DNA of 8,953 nucleotides from Desulfobacteraceae bacterium (GTDB lineage: Bacteria > Desulfobacterota > Desulfobacteria > Desulfobacterales > UBA11574). Position 1 is the stretch's first letter. Each line of letters begins with the position of its first letter. Under the pieces are notes generated by a model. That model saw only the letters and a list, made by a program, of their open reading frames with translations, was not told the DNA's origin and did no database searches. Location: NCBI GenBank assembly GCA_013203195.1, contig JABMQM010000204.1:1-8953 (forward strand), written 5' to 3'. Position numbers and translations under genes: made by a program. Of the stretch, positions 1 to 6,703 are shown piece after piece.

Positions 1-280
1 CTCCAATACCGGGTACCGGGCCAAGCCGGTAGCCGGAAATAACCTTAGCCCCTGGGGCGATTCGTTCCGGTAAAATATTATACCCCGTCCGGTGAAAGTC
101 ATGAACGCTTACCCGCTGCACACCGGCGTCAAAGAGACCCGCGACCACACTACCGACATCTTTGGTCATCCCAATACAAGCTCTACGCCAACCCCGAGTC
201 ATGAACGAGGAATCGCTATAACTCCAACAGCCCGAGCTTCCTTCGATATCGGCAATGATTAAAATGTTTTTAAACTTCAT
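1..280 (-). CDS. M55-family D-aminopeptidase (DppA-like), N-terminal part, runs off the window
   Basis: Reading the minus strand from an ATG at 280-278 gives 93 open residues to the window edge, so the 3' part is missing. The start MKFKNILIIADIEGSSG and the later VHDFHRTGYNILPE and ISGYRLGP segments match the N-terminal half of M55 zinc metallopeptidases such as Bacillus DppA, which cleave D-amino-acid peptides. D11, E13 and H63 fall where the family's zinc ligands lie (D8, E10 and H60 of DppA from memory, a constant offset of three). The remaining ligands would be beyond the window. A GGGGA-type ribosome site lies about 6 nt before the ATG. The gene is divergent from the AOR gene. No signal peptide is seen, so a cytoplasmic enzyme is likely. 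Family assignment is fairly secure; substrate is unknown. Confidence 0.85.
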   Translation of the reverse strand, partial: MKFKNILIIADIEGSSGCWSYSDSSFMTRGWRRACIGMTKDVGSVVAGLFDAGVQRVSVHDFHRTGYNILPERIAPGAKVISGYRLGPVPGIG

Positions 281-307
281 AATAAAATCCCCACAGAATT
301 GCGGGAT

Positions 308-334
308 CTTATAGAATTTATTGATATTGGTCAA
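308..334 (-). promoter_or_regulatory. Possible sigma70 promoter for the M55 gene
   Basis: On the minus strand a TTGACC box (334-329) is followed after 15 nt by TATAAG (313-308), about 28 nt before the ATG at 280. The boxes are good but the spacing is short of the usual 16-18 nt. It overlaps the opposite-facing promoter of the AOR gene. Confidence 0.4.
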
Positions 335-349
335 TCCTTGTGGCATAAT
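321..349 (+). promoter_or_regulatory. Probable sigma70 promoter of the AOR gene
   Basis: TTGATA (321-326) and CATAAT (344-349) each match the consensus at 5 of 6 positions, with an ideal 17-nt spacer. Transcription would start near 356, leaving a leader of about 60 nt before the ATG at 419. A small dyad, ATTGA-N6-TCAAT (320-335), covers this -35 box and the -35 of the opposing promoter and could be an operator. Confidence 0.6.
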
Positions 350-407
350 TCCGGCCGGTTCGGTCCTTTGATAAAAAGAGACCTTATAACATACGCTCCC
401 TGTTGCT

Positions 408-411
408 GGAG
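408..411 (+). promoter_or_regulatory. Ribosome binding site that fixes the AOR start
   Basis: GGAG lies 7 nt before the ATG at 419. The open frame continues upstream to a TTG at 299, but that TTG has no such site and lies upstream of the probable promoter. The protein beginning at 419 (MHGFYGRILKINL) also matches the usual AOR N-terminus. Confidence 0.8.
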
Positions 412-418
412 AAATACA

Positions 419-2209
419 ATGCATGGATTTTACGGCAGGATTCTGAAAATCAATCTTAGCGGGCAAACATACGAAATTGTGCCCTTAAACGACAAAATAT
501 TATCCAGATACCTGGGTGGCAAAGGACTGGCCACCTATCTTTTATGTTCGACCAATCCCCAAGGGGTTGACCCGCTTTCTCCGGACAACTGTTTAATCTT
601 TGCCACCGGCCCGACTACCGGCAGCTTAATATGGAGCTCCAGCCGGTACGGCGTTTTTACCAAGTCTCCCCAGACCGGTTTTTATGCTGAATCTTACTCC
701 GGCGGCAAAGTACCGGAAGCTGTCGATGCCGCCGGGTTCGACGCCGTTGTCATTACAGGCAAATCCGAAAACCCTGCGGTTATGGTCGTACATCCTGATG
801 GTGTTGATTTCCATGATGCCAACGATATCTGGGGCATGGACACTTTTGAAGCTGAAGACGCTGTAAACGCAAGATTCGGTGATGTTGGCCGAGCGTCAGC
901 GAAATCAGGTGCCGTCGTGATCGGACCGGCCGGAGAAAACCTGGTTCGCTTTGCTGTTATCGAAAACGACTACTGGCGCTCCGCCGGGAGAGCCGGCGCG
1001 GGAACGGTCATGGGCTCAAAAAAACTTAAAGCCATTGTTTTTAAGGGTAACAAAAAACGCCGGCTGTTTGACAATGAGGGCGTGCGAGCGTTTGCAAAGG
1101 AAATGGCCGCCTCAAGCAAAAACAATCCGATAGTCCAAAATTATAAAGCCATGGGGACTCCCAGCATGGTAAAAATCATTAACCAGGCCAAAGCGTTCCC
1201 CACCCGATACTGGTCTGAGGGATACTTTGATAAATGGGAAAATATCAGTGCCGAAGCACTGCATCGGCAGTGCCGGGTTCAGCCCCGCGCCTGCGCCAAA
1301 TGTTTTATCGCCTGCGGCCGCATGACCACGGTTTTAAACGGCCGTCACGCCGGGCTCAAGATCGAAGGCCCTGAATATGAAACAATTTTTGCTTTCGGCG
1401 GTCTTTGCATGGTTGATAGTATTGAAGAAATTGCCTATCTAAACGATATCTGCGACCGGCTCGGCATGGATACAATTACGGCCGGAAATCTCTGCGGATT
1501 TGCGATTGAAGCAGCTTTAAAGAAAAAGATGGGTTTTAAAATCAAATACGGAGATGTGGATGCCATCGCCGCTTTGCTGATAAACATTGCGAAACGTCAA
1601 GATATCGGTGACATCCTTGCCCAGGGTATCCGTCATGCGGCCGAAGTCTGGGACATGGAGGATACGGCGGTCCATGTTAAGGGCCTTGAACCTCCGGGAT
1701 ATGATCCCAGAGTACTAAAGGGGTGCGGCCTTGCATTTGCAACCGCCGGCAGAGGAGCGTGTCATTTAAGAGCAACGATCCACAATCCGGAACTGAAAGG
1801 AATTAGCGATCCCGGGGACATTAATGGAAAAGCAGAACTTTTGATAGATTACGAAGACCGGCTGATCCTCATGGACACTTTAATTCTTTGCCGTTTCTAC
1901 AGAGATTTGTATCCCTGGGAGCGCCTGCAACAGATCATTGAAATGACCACCGGATCAAAGCACACAAAAGAGACCTTACAGCAAAAAGCGGCAGAGATAG
2001 TCAACCTGGTACGCCGGTTTAATTTGCGGGAAGGCCTTGAACTCGAAGACGATAACCTTCCAAAGCGCTTATATAAGAAGCTTCTCAAAACGGGGGACGT
2101 AATCAAAGAGGCGGAGCTTAAATCCATGCGGCACGATTATTACAGCCTGCGGGGATGGGATAGCGATGGCATTCCTATGTTGACAAAAGTTGAAAGGGAC
2201 TTAAGTTAG
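419..2209 (+). CDS. Aldehyde:ferredoxin oxidoreductase family protein (tungstopterin enzyme)
   Basis: This 596-residue protein has the full length of the AOR family (about 605 in Pyrococcus furiosus AOR). Enzymes of this family carry a tungsten bis-pterin cofactor and one [4Fe-4S] cluster and oxidise aldehydes to acids, or the reverse, using ferredoxin. Numbering from the ATG at 419, the cluster ligands are C292, C295 and C299 (ACAKCFIACG), plus C491 in DTLILCRF, very close to the positions in the Pyrococcus enzyme. Pterin-binding segments are RAGAGTVMGSKKLKAI (191-206) and a DPR...RGACHLR segment (429-451). E316/E319 in EGPEYET and H449 sit where the catalytic Glu and His of the archaeal enzyme are expected. 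The C-terminus (YYSLRGWDSDGIP) is also typical. No signal peptide is present, so it is cytoplasmic. It is divergent from an M55 peptidase and precedes a cysteine-rich gene. No separate ferredoxin-like subunit is encoded next to it. The substrate cannot be told from sequence; other tungsten oxidoreductase subfamilies are possible. Confidence 0.93.
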   Translation: MHGFYGRILKINLSGQTYEIVPLNDKILSRYLGGKGLATYLLCSTNPQGVDPLSPDNCLIFATGPTTGSLIWSSSRYGVFTKSPQTGFYAESYSGGKVPEAVDAAGFDAVVITGKSENPAVMVVHPDGVDFHDANDIWGMDTFEAEDAVNARFGDVGRASAKSGAVVIGPAGENLVRFAVIENDYWRSAGRAGAGTVMGSKKLKAIVFKGNKKRRLFDNEGVRAFAKEMAASSKNNPIVQNYKAMGTPSMVKIINQAKAFPTRYWSEGYFDKWENISAEALHRQCRVQPRACAKCFIACGRMTTVLNGRHAGLKIEGPEYETIFAFGGLCMVDSIEEIAYLNDICDRLGMDTITAGNLCGFAIEAALKKKMGFKIKYGDVDAIAALLINIAKRQDIGDILAQGIRHAAEVWDMEDTAVHVKGLEPPGYDPRVLKGCGLAFATAGRGACHLRATIHNPELKGISDPGDINGKAELLIDYEDRLILMDTLILCRFYRDLYPWERLQQIIEMTTGSKHTKETLQQKAAEIVNLVRRFNLREGLELEDDNLPKRLYKKLLKTGDVIKEAELKSMRHDYYSLRGWDSDGIPMLTKVERDLS

Positions 2210-2213
2210 AACC

Positions 2214-2234
2214 TTGCGCAACTGGTTGCGGCAA
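2214..2234 (+). other. Small stem-loop between the AOR and zinc-ribbon genes
   Basis: TTGCGCAA, loop CTGG, then TTGC-G-GCAA forms an 8-bp stem with one bulged G, starting 5 nt after the AOR stop. The following TTAAATTT is a poor U-tract, so it may act as an attenuator or 3'-end stabiliser rather than a strong terminator. The downstream gene starts only 21 nt later. Confidence 0.35.
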
Positions 2235-2254
2235 TTAAATTTGGAGAATAATAA

Positions 2255-2932
2255 ATGTCTATTGAAACCAAACAAGAAGTTTTAGAAAGAATCTTATCTC
2301 AAAAAAAACCACTGTGCCGCTACTGCAGCGAGGATATGAAACTGTGGGAAGTTCCCCCTTTTACGTTCAGTGACGGCCTCGGCTGGGGCACTCCTTACCT
2401 GTATATCTGTTTCAACGATGAGTGCCCCCCATATGTGCAGGGTTGGGATGATATCCAGGAAAAGTATGCCCATAACGCTTCTTGCCGGTGCATGTGTTAT
2501 CCGGGAACAAAGCAGTACGAATTCATCCCTGTGTTCAGTCCCGTGGGGGCTACAGGACAAATCATCGACGACCAGGTTTTGGCCGAGCAGGAAGCTTTAA
2601 ATCTGGCCACTAAAAGAGGGTTTGAAATTCTTACGGACGCCTATATGGCCAAAGACGGCATCACCTTGATGCGCTTGCTCCTGGATGCCACCGAACCGGC
2701 CCGTGTCAGGGCCAAAGCAGCTGAGATGATCGGCGACGTCGGATCACTGGAAGCCTTAGAGCCGCTAAGAAGTACCAAAGTCGGCAATCAGATCATTCAG
2801 AAAAATATGGATGCGGCGGTCAGTAAACTCCACGAAAGACATTTCACCCGGGAATGCCCGTTCTGCGCTGAAGTCATCAAGAAAAGAGCCAAGATTTGTA
2901 AACACTGCAGTAAAGATGTGGCCGGCAAATAA
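2255..2932 (+). CDS. Cysteine-cluster / HEAT-like / zinc-ribbon protein of unknown function
   Basis: This 225-residue protein starts at an ATG 8 nt after TTGGAG. The N-terminal part (about 18-105) has C21-x2-C24, C52-x4-C57 and C77-x-C79-x-C81, plus many aromatic and proline residues (VPPFTFSDGLGWG, IPVFSPVGATG), suggesting a structured metal-binding domain. The middle (about 146-192) reads like a HEAT/PBS-lyase repeat (ARVRAKAAEMIGDVGSLEAL), a helical pair usually used for protein contacts. The C-terminus is a clear zinc ribbon, C201-x2-C204-x10-C215-x2-C218, of the CPFCAEVIKKRAKICKHC type. No membrane segment or signal peptide is seen. I recall similar uncharacterised proteins in Desulfobacterota but cannot name a function. 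Its position 45 nt downstream of the AOR gene suggests possible co-transcription. A scaffold or regulatory role is inference only. Confidence 0.8.
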   Translation: MSIETKQEVLERILSQKKPLCRYCSEDMKLWEVPPFTFSDGLGWGTPYLYICFNDECPPYVQGWDDIQEKYAHNASCRCMCYPGTKQYEFIPVFSPVGATGQIIDDQVLAEQEALNLATKRGFEILTDAYMAKDGITLMRLLLDATEPARVRAKAAEMIGDVGSLEALEPLRSTKVGNQIIQKNMDAAVSKLHERHFTRECPFCAEVIKKRAKICKHCSKDVAGK

Positions 2933-2934
2933 TT

Positions 2935-3070
2935 ATCCTGGTCCAGAGGGCCAGGCTTTGGGTTACCCCTGCCGCAGATCCCGGTTGTTCACGGGGAAAG
3001 GGGCTGTTTTCCTGCAATTTGGACAAGTTTGAAGTGACTAAAGTGAGCTAAAGTGCCTAAAATTATGGAG
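2935..3070 (+). repeat. Dispersed intergenic repeat, copy 1
   Basis: This segment, starting 3 nt after the zinc-ribbon gene stop, recurs at 8843-8953 in the same orientation. The last 68 nt (3003-3070) match 8886-8953 at 63 of 68 positions without gaps. The upstream part is also alignable (ATCCTGG, TTACCCCTG, GGGGCTG), with about 25 extra nt here around 2971-2996. Both copies follow the 3' end of a plus-strand gene. No coding potential is evident. Confidence 0.85.
2937..2955 (+). terminator. Hairpin after the zinc-ribbon gene, possible terminator
   Basis: CCTGGTCC and GGGCCAGG form an 8-bp stem (one G-U pair) around the loop AGA, 5 nt after the stop codon. The 3' flank CTTTGGGTT has only a short T run, so intrinsic termination may be weak. 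The corresponding stem in repeat copy 2 has two mismatches. Confidence 0.45.
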
Positions 3071-3143
3071 TCGCTTCGCTCCACTGATTTTATATAATTA
3101 GCTGGATTCTTTAACTTTAGATCACTTCAAACTTTAGGCACTT
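3025..3143. repeat. Inverted-repeat (MITE/REP-like) element between convergent genes
   Basis: The left arm (3025-3044) is AAGTTTGAAGTGACTAAAGT. The right arm (3114-3134) is its reverse complement apart from one extra base. A second pair, AAGTGCCTAAA (3051-3061) and its partner near 3131-3143, lies inside and outside that arm pair. The left arm also contains degenerate direct repeats of CTAAAGTG with a period of about 10 nt (3038-3060). Between the arms is a compact hairpin at 3067-3082 (GGAG-T-CG, loop CTT, CG-CTCC). The element fills the gap between two convergent genes and reaches the stop codon of rsfS, so it may act as a two-way transcription end. No transposase is present; mobility is inference. 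Confidence 0.7.
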
Positions 3144-3144
3144 T

Positions 3145-3534
3145 TTATGCGTCGGGTTTTAGATCCTGATCGGAGGCGTTGATCAGGCTTGGGGTTTTTA
3201 TTCTTTTGGCATCTATCCAAAGGCCTTCAAGGTCATAGAAGCTGCGGACCGGTTCATAAAAAACATGCATGATCACATGTCCGTAGTCGAGCAATACCCA
3301 GTGCCCTTCTTTTTTGCCCTCCACGCTCAAAGGCCTGATACCGTGCTTTTTAAGCTCCACCTGAATAGATTCCGCAATTGCGGCAACCTGGCGGTTAGAA
3401 TGTCCGCTGCAGATGATAAATGCATCTGCAATCGAAGTTAAATCTCTGACGTCAAGAATCACAAGATCTAAAACTTTCCTCCCTAACGCCGCTTTGACAT
3501 AAAAATCCAGAGACGGATCAAGATCATCACTCAT
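3145..3534 (-). CDS. rsfS: Ribosomal silencing factor RsfS (Iojap family)
   Basis: This 129-residue protein matches the RsfS/DUF143 family, which binds uL14 on the large ribosomal subunit and blocks joining with the small subunit when nutrients are scarce. Visible family signatures are SIADAFIICSGHSNRQVAAI (34-53), VEGKKEGHWVLLDYGHVIMH (71-90) and the FYDLEGLW end (99-106). The ATG (3534-3532) overlaps the nadD TGA as ATGA, so translation is probably coupled. An AAAGGG ribosome site lies about 8 nt upstream, inside nadD. It is the last gene of the operon. nadD-rsfS pairing is widespread in bacteria and supports the call. Its 3' end touches the inverted-repeat element. Confidence 0.95.
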   Translation of the reverse strand: MSDDLDPSLDFYVKAALGRKVLDLVILDVRDLTSIADAFIICSGHSNRQVAAIAESIQVELKKHGIRPLSVEGKKEGHWVLLDYGHVIMHVFYEPVRSFYDLEGLWIDAKRIKTPSLINASDQDLKPDA

Positions 3535-4211
3535 AAATAAAGCCCTTTGGTTTTTATAAAATCTTCGACCTTTTCAGGAACTAAAGGTGTAATGCTGCGT
3601 CTATTCTTTACTGATTCGCGAATCTGTGTTGAGGAAATCTCAAGCGGTGTAACATCAAAGACGAAAATCGGCTGTTTTTCAGCATGAACATAACATGATC
3701 GCGAAACGGAAAATCGATAGGCATCTGATATCTTCGATTTAAGATATTTTTCAAGGATTTCCCACTTCAAGTCTCCGTCATGGCGATAAACGCCCGGACG
3801 TGCCATGACAATAAAGGGAACCAGTTCAAAAAGATCCAGATAAGACTTCCAGGTATCTATCTCATGGAAAGCATCCAGGCCCAGGATGAAAAAAAGCGCG
3901 CTATTTTCCGACAGGACTTGCATAAAATAGCGTACCGTGTCGATGGTGTATGAAGGCCCCGGTCGTTTCAACTCAACATCGGATACCGTAGCAGTTTGCG
4001 TCAGAGCCGGATAGTTTGCAACTGCCAGCCGGATCATCTGCAAACGATCTTGGGCATCAGCCACACCTCCGGATTCTTTATGCGGCGGCAGGGCCGCCGG
4101 AATCAGCTTGATTTGATCCAGGTTAAAAGCTTCCATCACCTCCTGAATCACTTGAAGATGTCCCCGATGAATCGGATTAAATGTACCGCCAAACAGCCCG
4201 ATGCGTTTCAA
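3531..4211 (-). CDS. nadD: Nicotinate-mononucleotide adenylyltransferase
   Basis: NadD joins nicotinate mononucleotide and ATP to form deamido-NAD, the penultimate step of NAD synthesis. The 226-residue length is normal. The nucleotidyltransferase signature GGTFNPIHRGH is at 8-18, PPHK at 42-45, GPSYTIDTV at 85-93, and the second nucleotide-binding motif SSTQIR at 193-198. The start must be TTG at 4211-4209: an in-frame TGA sits directly upstream, and the next ATG would remove the catalytic motif. AGAGAGGA lies 4 nt before it, a rather short spacing. The gene follows proB after 69 nt and overlaps rsfS by 4 nt. A non-ATG start may lower its translation relative to its neighbours, which is inference. 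Confidence 0.95.
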   Translation of the reverse strand: MKRIGLFGGTFNPIHRGHLQVIQEVMEAFNLDQIKLIPAALPPHKESGGVADAQDRLQMIRLAVANYPALTQTATVSDVELKRPGPSYTIDTVRYFMQVLSENSALFFILGLDAFHEIDTWKSYLDLFELVPFIVMARPGVYRHDGDLKWEILEKYLKSKISDAYRFSVSRSCYVHAEKQPIFVFDVTPLEISSTQIRESVKNRRSITPLVPEKVEDFIKTKGLYL

Positions 4212-4280
4212 TCAATCCTCTCTTTACAGTATTTGAGCCCTTTGCTGCGCTTTGACAAGCCGGCTACTGTGAAACTTGAT

Positions 4281-5423
4281 TTATATGCTGCACTCGGCCG
4301 TAATAGCCAGGTTATCGCGATGGATGACGTAATCATAAGGCTTCTGCCCCAGGCACTGCTCGATCTGGCTCGACTTCAGCCCCATAATTTTACGGATATC
4401 GACTGAACTGTAATTGACGAGCCCGGTACCCAGGGTCTCGCCGTCGCCTCTTCTGAATTCCACCGGCGCCCCGACACTAAATTCGCCTTCCACACCGACG
4501 ATGCCGCTGGGCAGCAGGCTTTTACCCCTTTGCAGAATTGCGGCTGCAGCACCCTCATCAATGCTAATAACCCCTTTGGGCTTCAGGGTGAAAGCAATCC
4601 AGCACTTGCGGCTTTTCAGCTTTTCTTTTCTGGGCACAAAATAGGTTCCGTGTTCCTGGCCGGCAAAAAGCTTTGTAAGGATGTCCGGCTTGCTGCCGGC
4701 AGCGATCAGCATTGGAATGCCGGCTGCTGTCACTTTTCCGGCGGCCTTAATTTTGCTCAGCATGCCGCCGGTACCCAGCGAACCCGGAATATTGCCGGCT
4801 AACTTTTTAATATCCTTGCTTATGGTAGAAATCACCGGAATCAGCTCGGCCTCTGGAAATGTGCGCGGATCCCTGGTGTAAAGGCCGTCAATATCCGTAA
4901 GATTGATGAGTATGTCGGCATCCATCAGCAGTGTAATCATGGCCGCCAGATTGTCGTTATCGCCGAATTGAATCTCTTCGATCATGACGGTGTCATTTTC
5001 ATTAACAATGGGAACAACCTGCCATGACAACAGGGCATTAAGCGTATTGCGCGCGTTCAGATACCTTTGACGATCATTAAGATCATCACCGGTCAGAAGA
5101 ATCTGGGCGACCTTCTTTTTATACCTTCCAAAGGCCTTGTCATACTCCATGATGAGTCCGGCCTGGCCCACGGCGGCAACCGCCTGGCGTTTGGGAATTT
5201 CATTAGGCCTTTTATCCAGACCAATTTTTTTAACCCCGGAAGCCATGGCTCCCGATGACACCAGAATCACCTCCCGCCCGTCCTCGATCAGGCGGCATAT
5301 CTGTCTGCTGATGGACCTGATCGCCTTTAAATTCAATCCCAGATCTGCGGTAAGGACATTACTCCCGACTTTGACCACAACACGACGGGCGTCATTAAAT
5401 ATCGAGGCTCTGTTAGCGTTCAT
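4281..5423 (-). CDS. proB: Glutamate 5-kinase with C-terminal PUA domain
   Basis: ProB phosphorylates glutamate with ATP, the first and normally proline-inhibited step of proline synthesis. The 380-residue protein has an amino-acid-kinase domain (about 10-260) with VKVGSN (17-22), SSGAMASG (56-63), VNENDTV (140-146), FGDNDNLAA (153-161), LTDIDGLYTRDP (175-186) and GTGGMLSKIKAA (217-228). A PUA domain follows (about 281-360), as in E. coli ProB (367 residues). The ATG at 5423-5421 lies inside the 3' end of obgE, overlapping it by 11 nt. The expected partner gene proA (glutamate-5-semialdehyde dehydrogenase) does not follow; nadD does. The 69-nt gap to nadD shows no clear terminator. Confidence 0.96.
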   Translation of the reverse strand: MNANRASIFNDARRVVVKVGSNVLTADLGLNLKAIRSISRQICRLIEDGREVILVSSGAMASGVKKIGLDKRPNEIPKRQAVAAVGQAGLIMEYDKAFGRYKKKVAQILLTGDDLNDRQRYLNARNTLNALLSWQVVPIVNENDTVMIEEIQFGDNDNLAAMITLLMDADILINLTDIDGLYTRDPRTFPEAELIPVISTISKDIKKLAGNIPGSLGTGGMLSKIKAAGKVTAAGIPMLIAAGSKPDILTKLFAGQEHGTYFVPRKEKLKSRKCWIAFTLKPKGVISIDEGAAAAILQRGKSLLPSGIVGVEGEFSVGAPVEFRRGDGETLGTGLVNYSSVDIRKIMGLKSSQIEQCLGQKPYDYVIHRDNLAITAECSI

Positions 5424-6417
5424 GGGGCTGGTCCAATAATTGTATGATTAGCGAAATTAGACTGTCAACACCCCGTCCGGATATGGCGGAGATTTGTAAT
5501 GTTTTGAGATCTTGGGCTGCAGCTTGAAATGCTTCGACAGCTTCCCGCGCCTCCGGCAGATCGAGTTTATTTAATACCACAATCTGAACCTTTTGCGCCA
5601 GCCGGGGATTATACATGGCCAGCTCGTTATTAATGGTATGATAGTCCTTAAGGGGGTTGTCCAAATCAATTGTTGATACGTCAATTAGGTGAACAAGAAT
5701 ACTAGTTCGCTCAATATGCTTCAAAAACCGGATGCCGAGTCCGGCTCCTTTATGCGCCCCCTCGATCAATCCGGGGATATCCGCAACCACAAAAGGATCT
5801 CCCCAGTCGGTTGCAACTACGCCGAGGGTAGGTGTCAGGGTTGTAAAGGGATAATCGCCGATCTTGGGACGTGCTGAAGATAATGCCGTGATAAGGGTAG
5901 ATTTGCCGGCATTGGGAAGACCGATGATACCAACATCGGCAAGGAGTTTAAGTTCGAGCTTGAGTCTTTTGGTTTCACCCGGTTCACCCGGTTGGGCAAA
6001 GCGGGGCCCCCGGTGGGTGGAGGTTTTGAACCGCATGTTGCCCTGGCCGCCTCTGCCGCCTCTGCCCAGTACAAATTTTTCTCCGGGTTCAATTAAGTCT
6101 TTAAGAATTTGTCCGCTGTCAGCGTCACTGACGAGGGTTCCGGGGGGAATTTCAATGACAAGATCTTGGCCGGTTTTGCCGGTTTTCTGCTTTCCCTGGC
6201 CGTGGGAACCGTTCTTTGCTTTGAATTGACTTTTAAAGCGAAATTGATATAGGGTGCGTTTTCTCAATGTCGTTACTAAAACAACATCTCCGCCTTTGCC
6301 GCCGTCGCCACCGTCCGGTCCACCGCGCGGAATAAACTTTTCACGCCTGAAACTTACACAGCCCTTGCCACCGCTGCCGGATTGAACGGTAATGATCGTT
6401 TCATCAATGAATTTCAC
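5413..6417 (-). CDS. obgE: Obg-family GTPase, ribosome assembly factor
   Basis: Obg (ObgE/CgtA) is an essential GTPase that binds the large ribosomal subunit and links its maturation to nutrient signals. The glycine-rich Obg fold occupies about 1-158 (RGGPDGGDGGKGGDV at 31-45, GRGGRGGQGNMRF at 118-130). The G domain has G1 GLPNAGKST (166-174), switch I YPFTTLTPTLG (189-199), G3 DIPG (213-216), G4 NKLD (283-286) and G5 SAI (310-312). At 334 residues it has no additional C-terminal domain. The start is GTG at 6417-6415, overlapping the rpmA TGA as GTGA. Placement after rplU-rpmA is the classic bacterial order. Confidence 0.97.
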   Translation of the reverse strand: MKFIDETIITVQSGSGGKGCVSFRREKFIPRGGPDGGDGGKGGDVVLVTTLRKRTLYQFRFKSQFKAKNGSHGQGKQKTGKTGQDLVIEIPPGTLVSDADSGQILKDLIEPGEKFVLGRGGRGGQGNMRFKTSTHRGPRFAQPGEPGETKRLKLELKLLADVGIIGLPNAGKSTLITALSSARPKIGDYPFTTLTPTLGVVATDWGDPFVVADIPGLIEGAHKGAGLGIRFLKHIERTSILVHLIDVSTIDLDNPLKDYHTINNELAMYNPRLAQKVQIVVLNKLDLPEAREAVEAFQAAAQDLKTLQISAISGRGVDSLISLIIQLLDQPHER

Positions 6418-6668
6418 TCTGCATAAACACTTACTTTTTTACGACGGCGCCCCATTCTTTCAAAAGCTACGATACCATGGATCTTGGCAAACAAAGTGTA
6501 ATCCTTGCCCATGCCCACATTGTCTCCCGGATGGATTCTGGTTCCCAGCTGGCGCACTATAATATTGCCGGCGAGCACCTTTTGTCCGCCAAACCGTTTG
6601 ACCCCGCGTCGCTGCGCGTTACTGTCGCGGCCGTTTCTCGTGCTGCCGGCGGCCTTTTTATGTGCCAT
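6414..6668 (-). CDS. rpmA: Large-subunit ribosomal protein bL27
   Basis: This 84-residue, very basic protein starts MAHKKAAGSTRNGRDS, the standard bL27 N-terminus that reaches toward the peptidyl-transferase centre. There is no cleavable N-terminal extension of the Firmicutes type. RFGGQKVLAGNIIVRQLGT and the HPGDNVGMGKDYTLFA stretch are diagnostic. AAGGAG lies about 8 nt before the ATG. It follows rplU by 35 nt and its stop overlaps the obgE start. Confidence 0.97.
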   Translation of the reverse strand: MAHKKAAGSTRNGRDSNAQRRGVKRFGGQKVLAGNIIVRQLGTRIHPGDNVGMGKDYTLFAKIHGIVAFERMGRRRKKVSVYAE

Positions 6669-6703
6669 TGTGCTAACTCCTTATTATTAAAACAATTTTC
6701 GTT

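Noticed and set aside
299..418. Forty-residue N-terminal extension of the AOR from a TTG at 299
   Set aside because: There is no ribosome site, the segment lies across the probable promoter, and the family N-terminus with a good GGAG site begins at 419.
2811..3032. Plus-strand 73-residue open frame spanning the end of the zinc-ribbon gene and the repeat
   Set aside because: It is out of frame with a well-supported gene and continues into non-coding repeat sequence.
3038..3060. Short CTAAAGTG repeats considered as a CRISPR or iteron array
   Set aside because: The units are only about 10 nt, degenerate and without spacers, and no cas or replication gene is near; they are better read as part of the inverted-repeat element.
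3996..4406. Plus-strand 136-residue open frame over nadD and proB
   Set aside because: It is antisense to two clearly identified genes, spans their junction, and shows no family motif.
5864..6229. Plus-strand 121-residue open frame over obgE
   Set aside because: It is a shadow of the glycine-rich Obg coding sequence on the other strand; proline-rich translation without family features.
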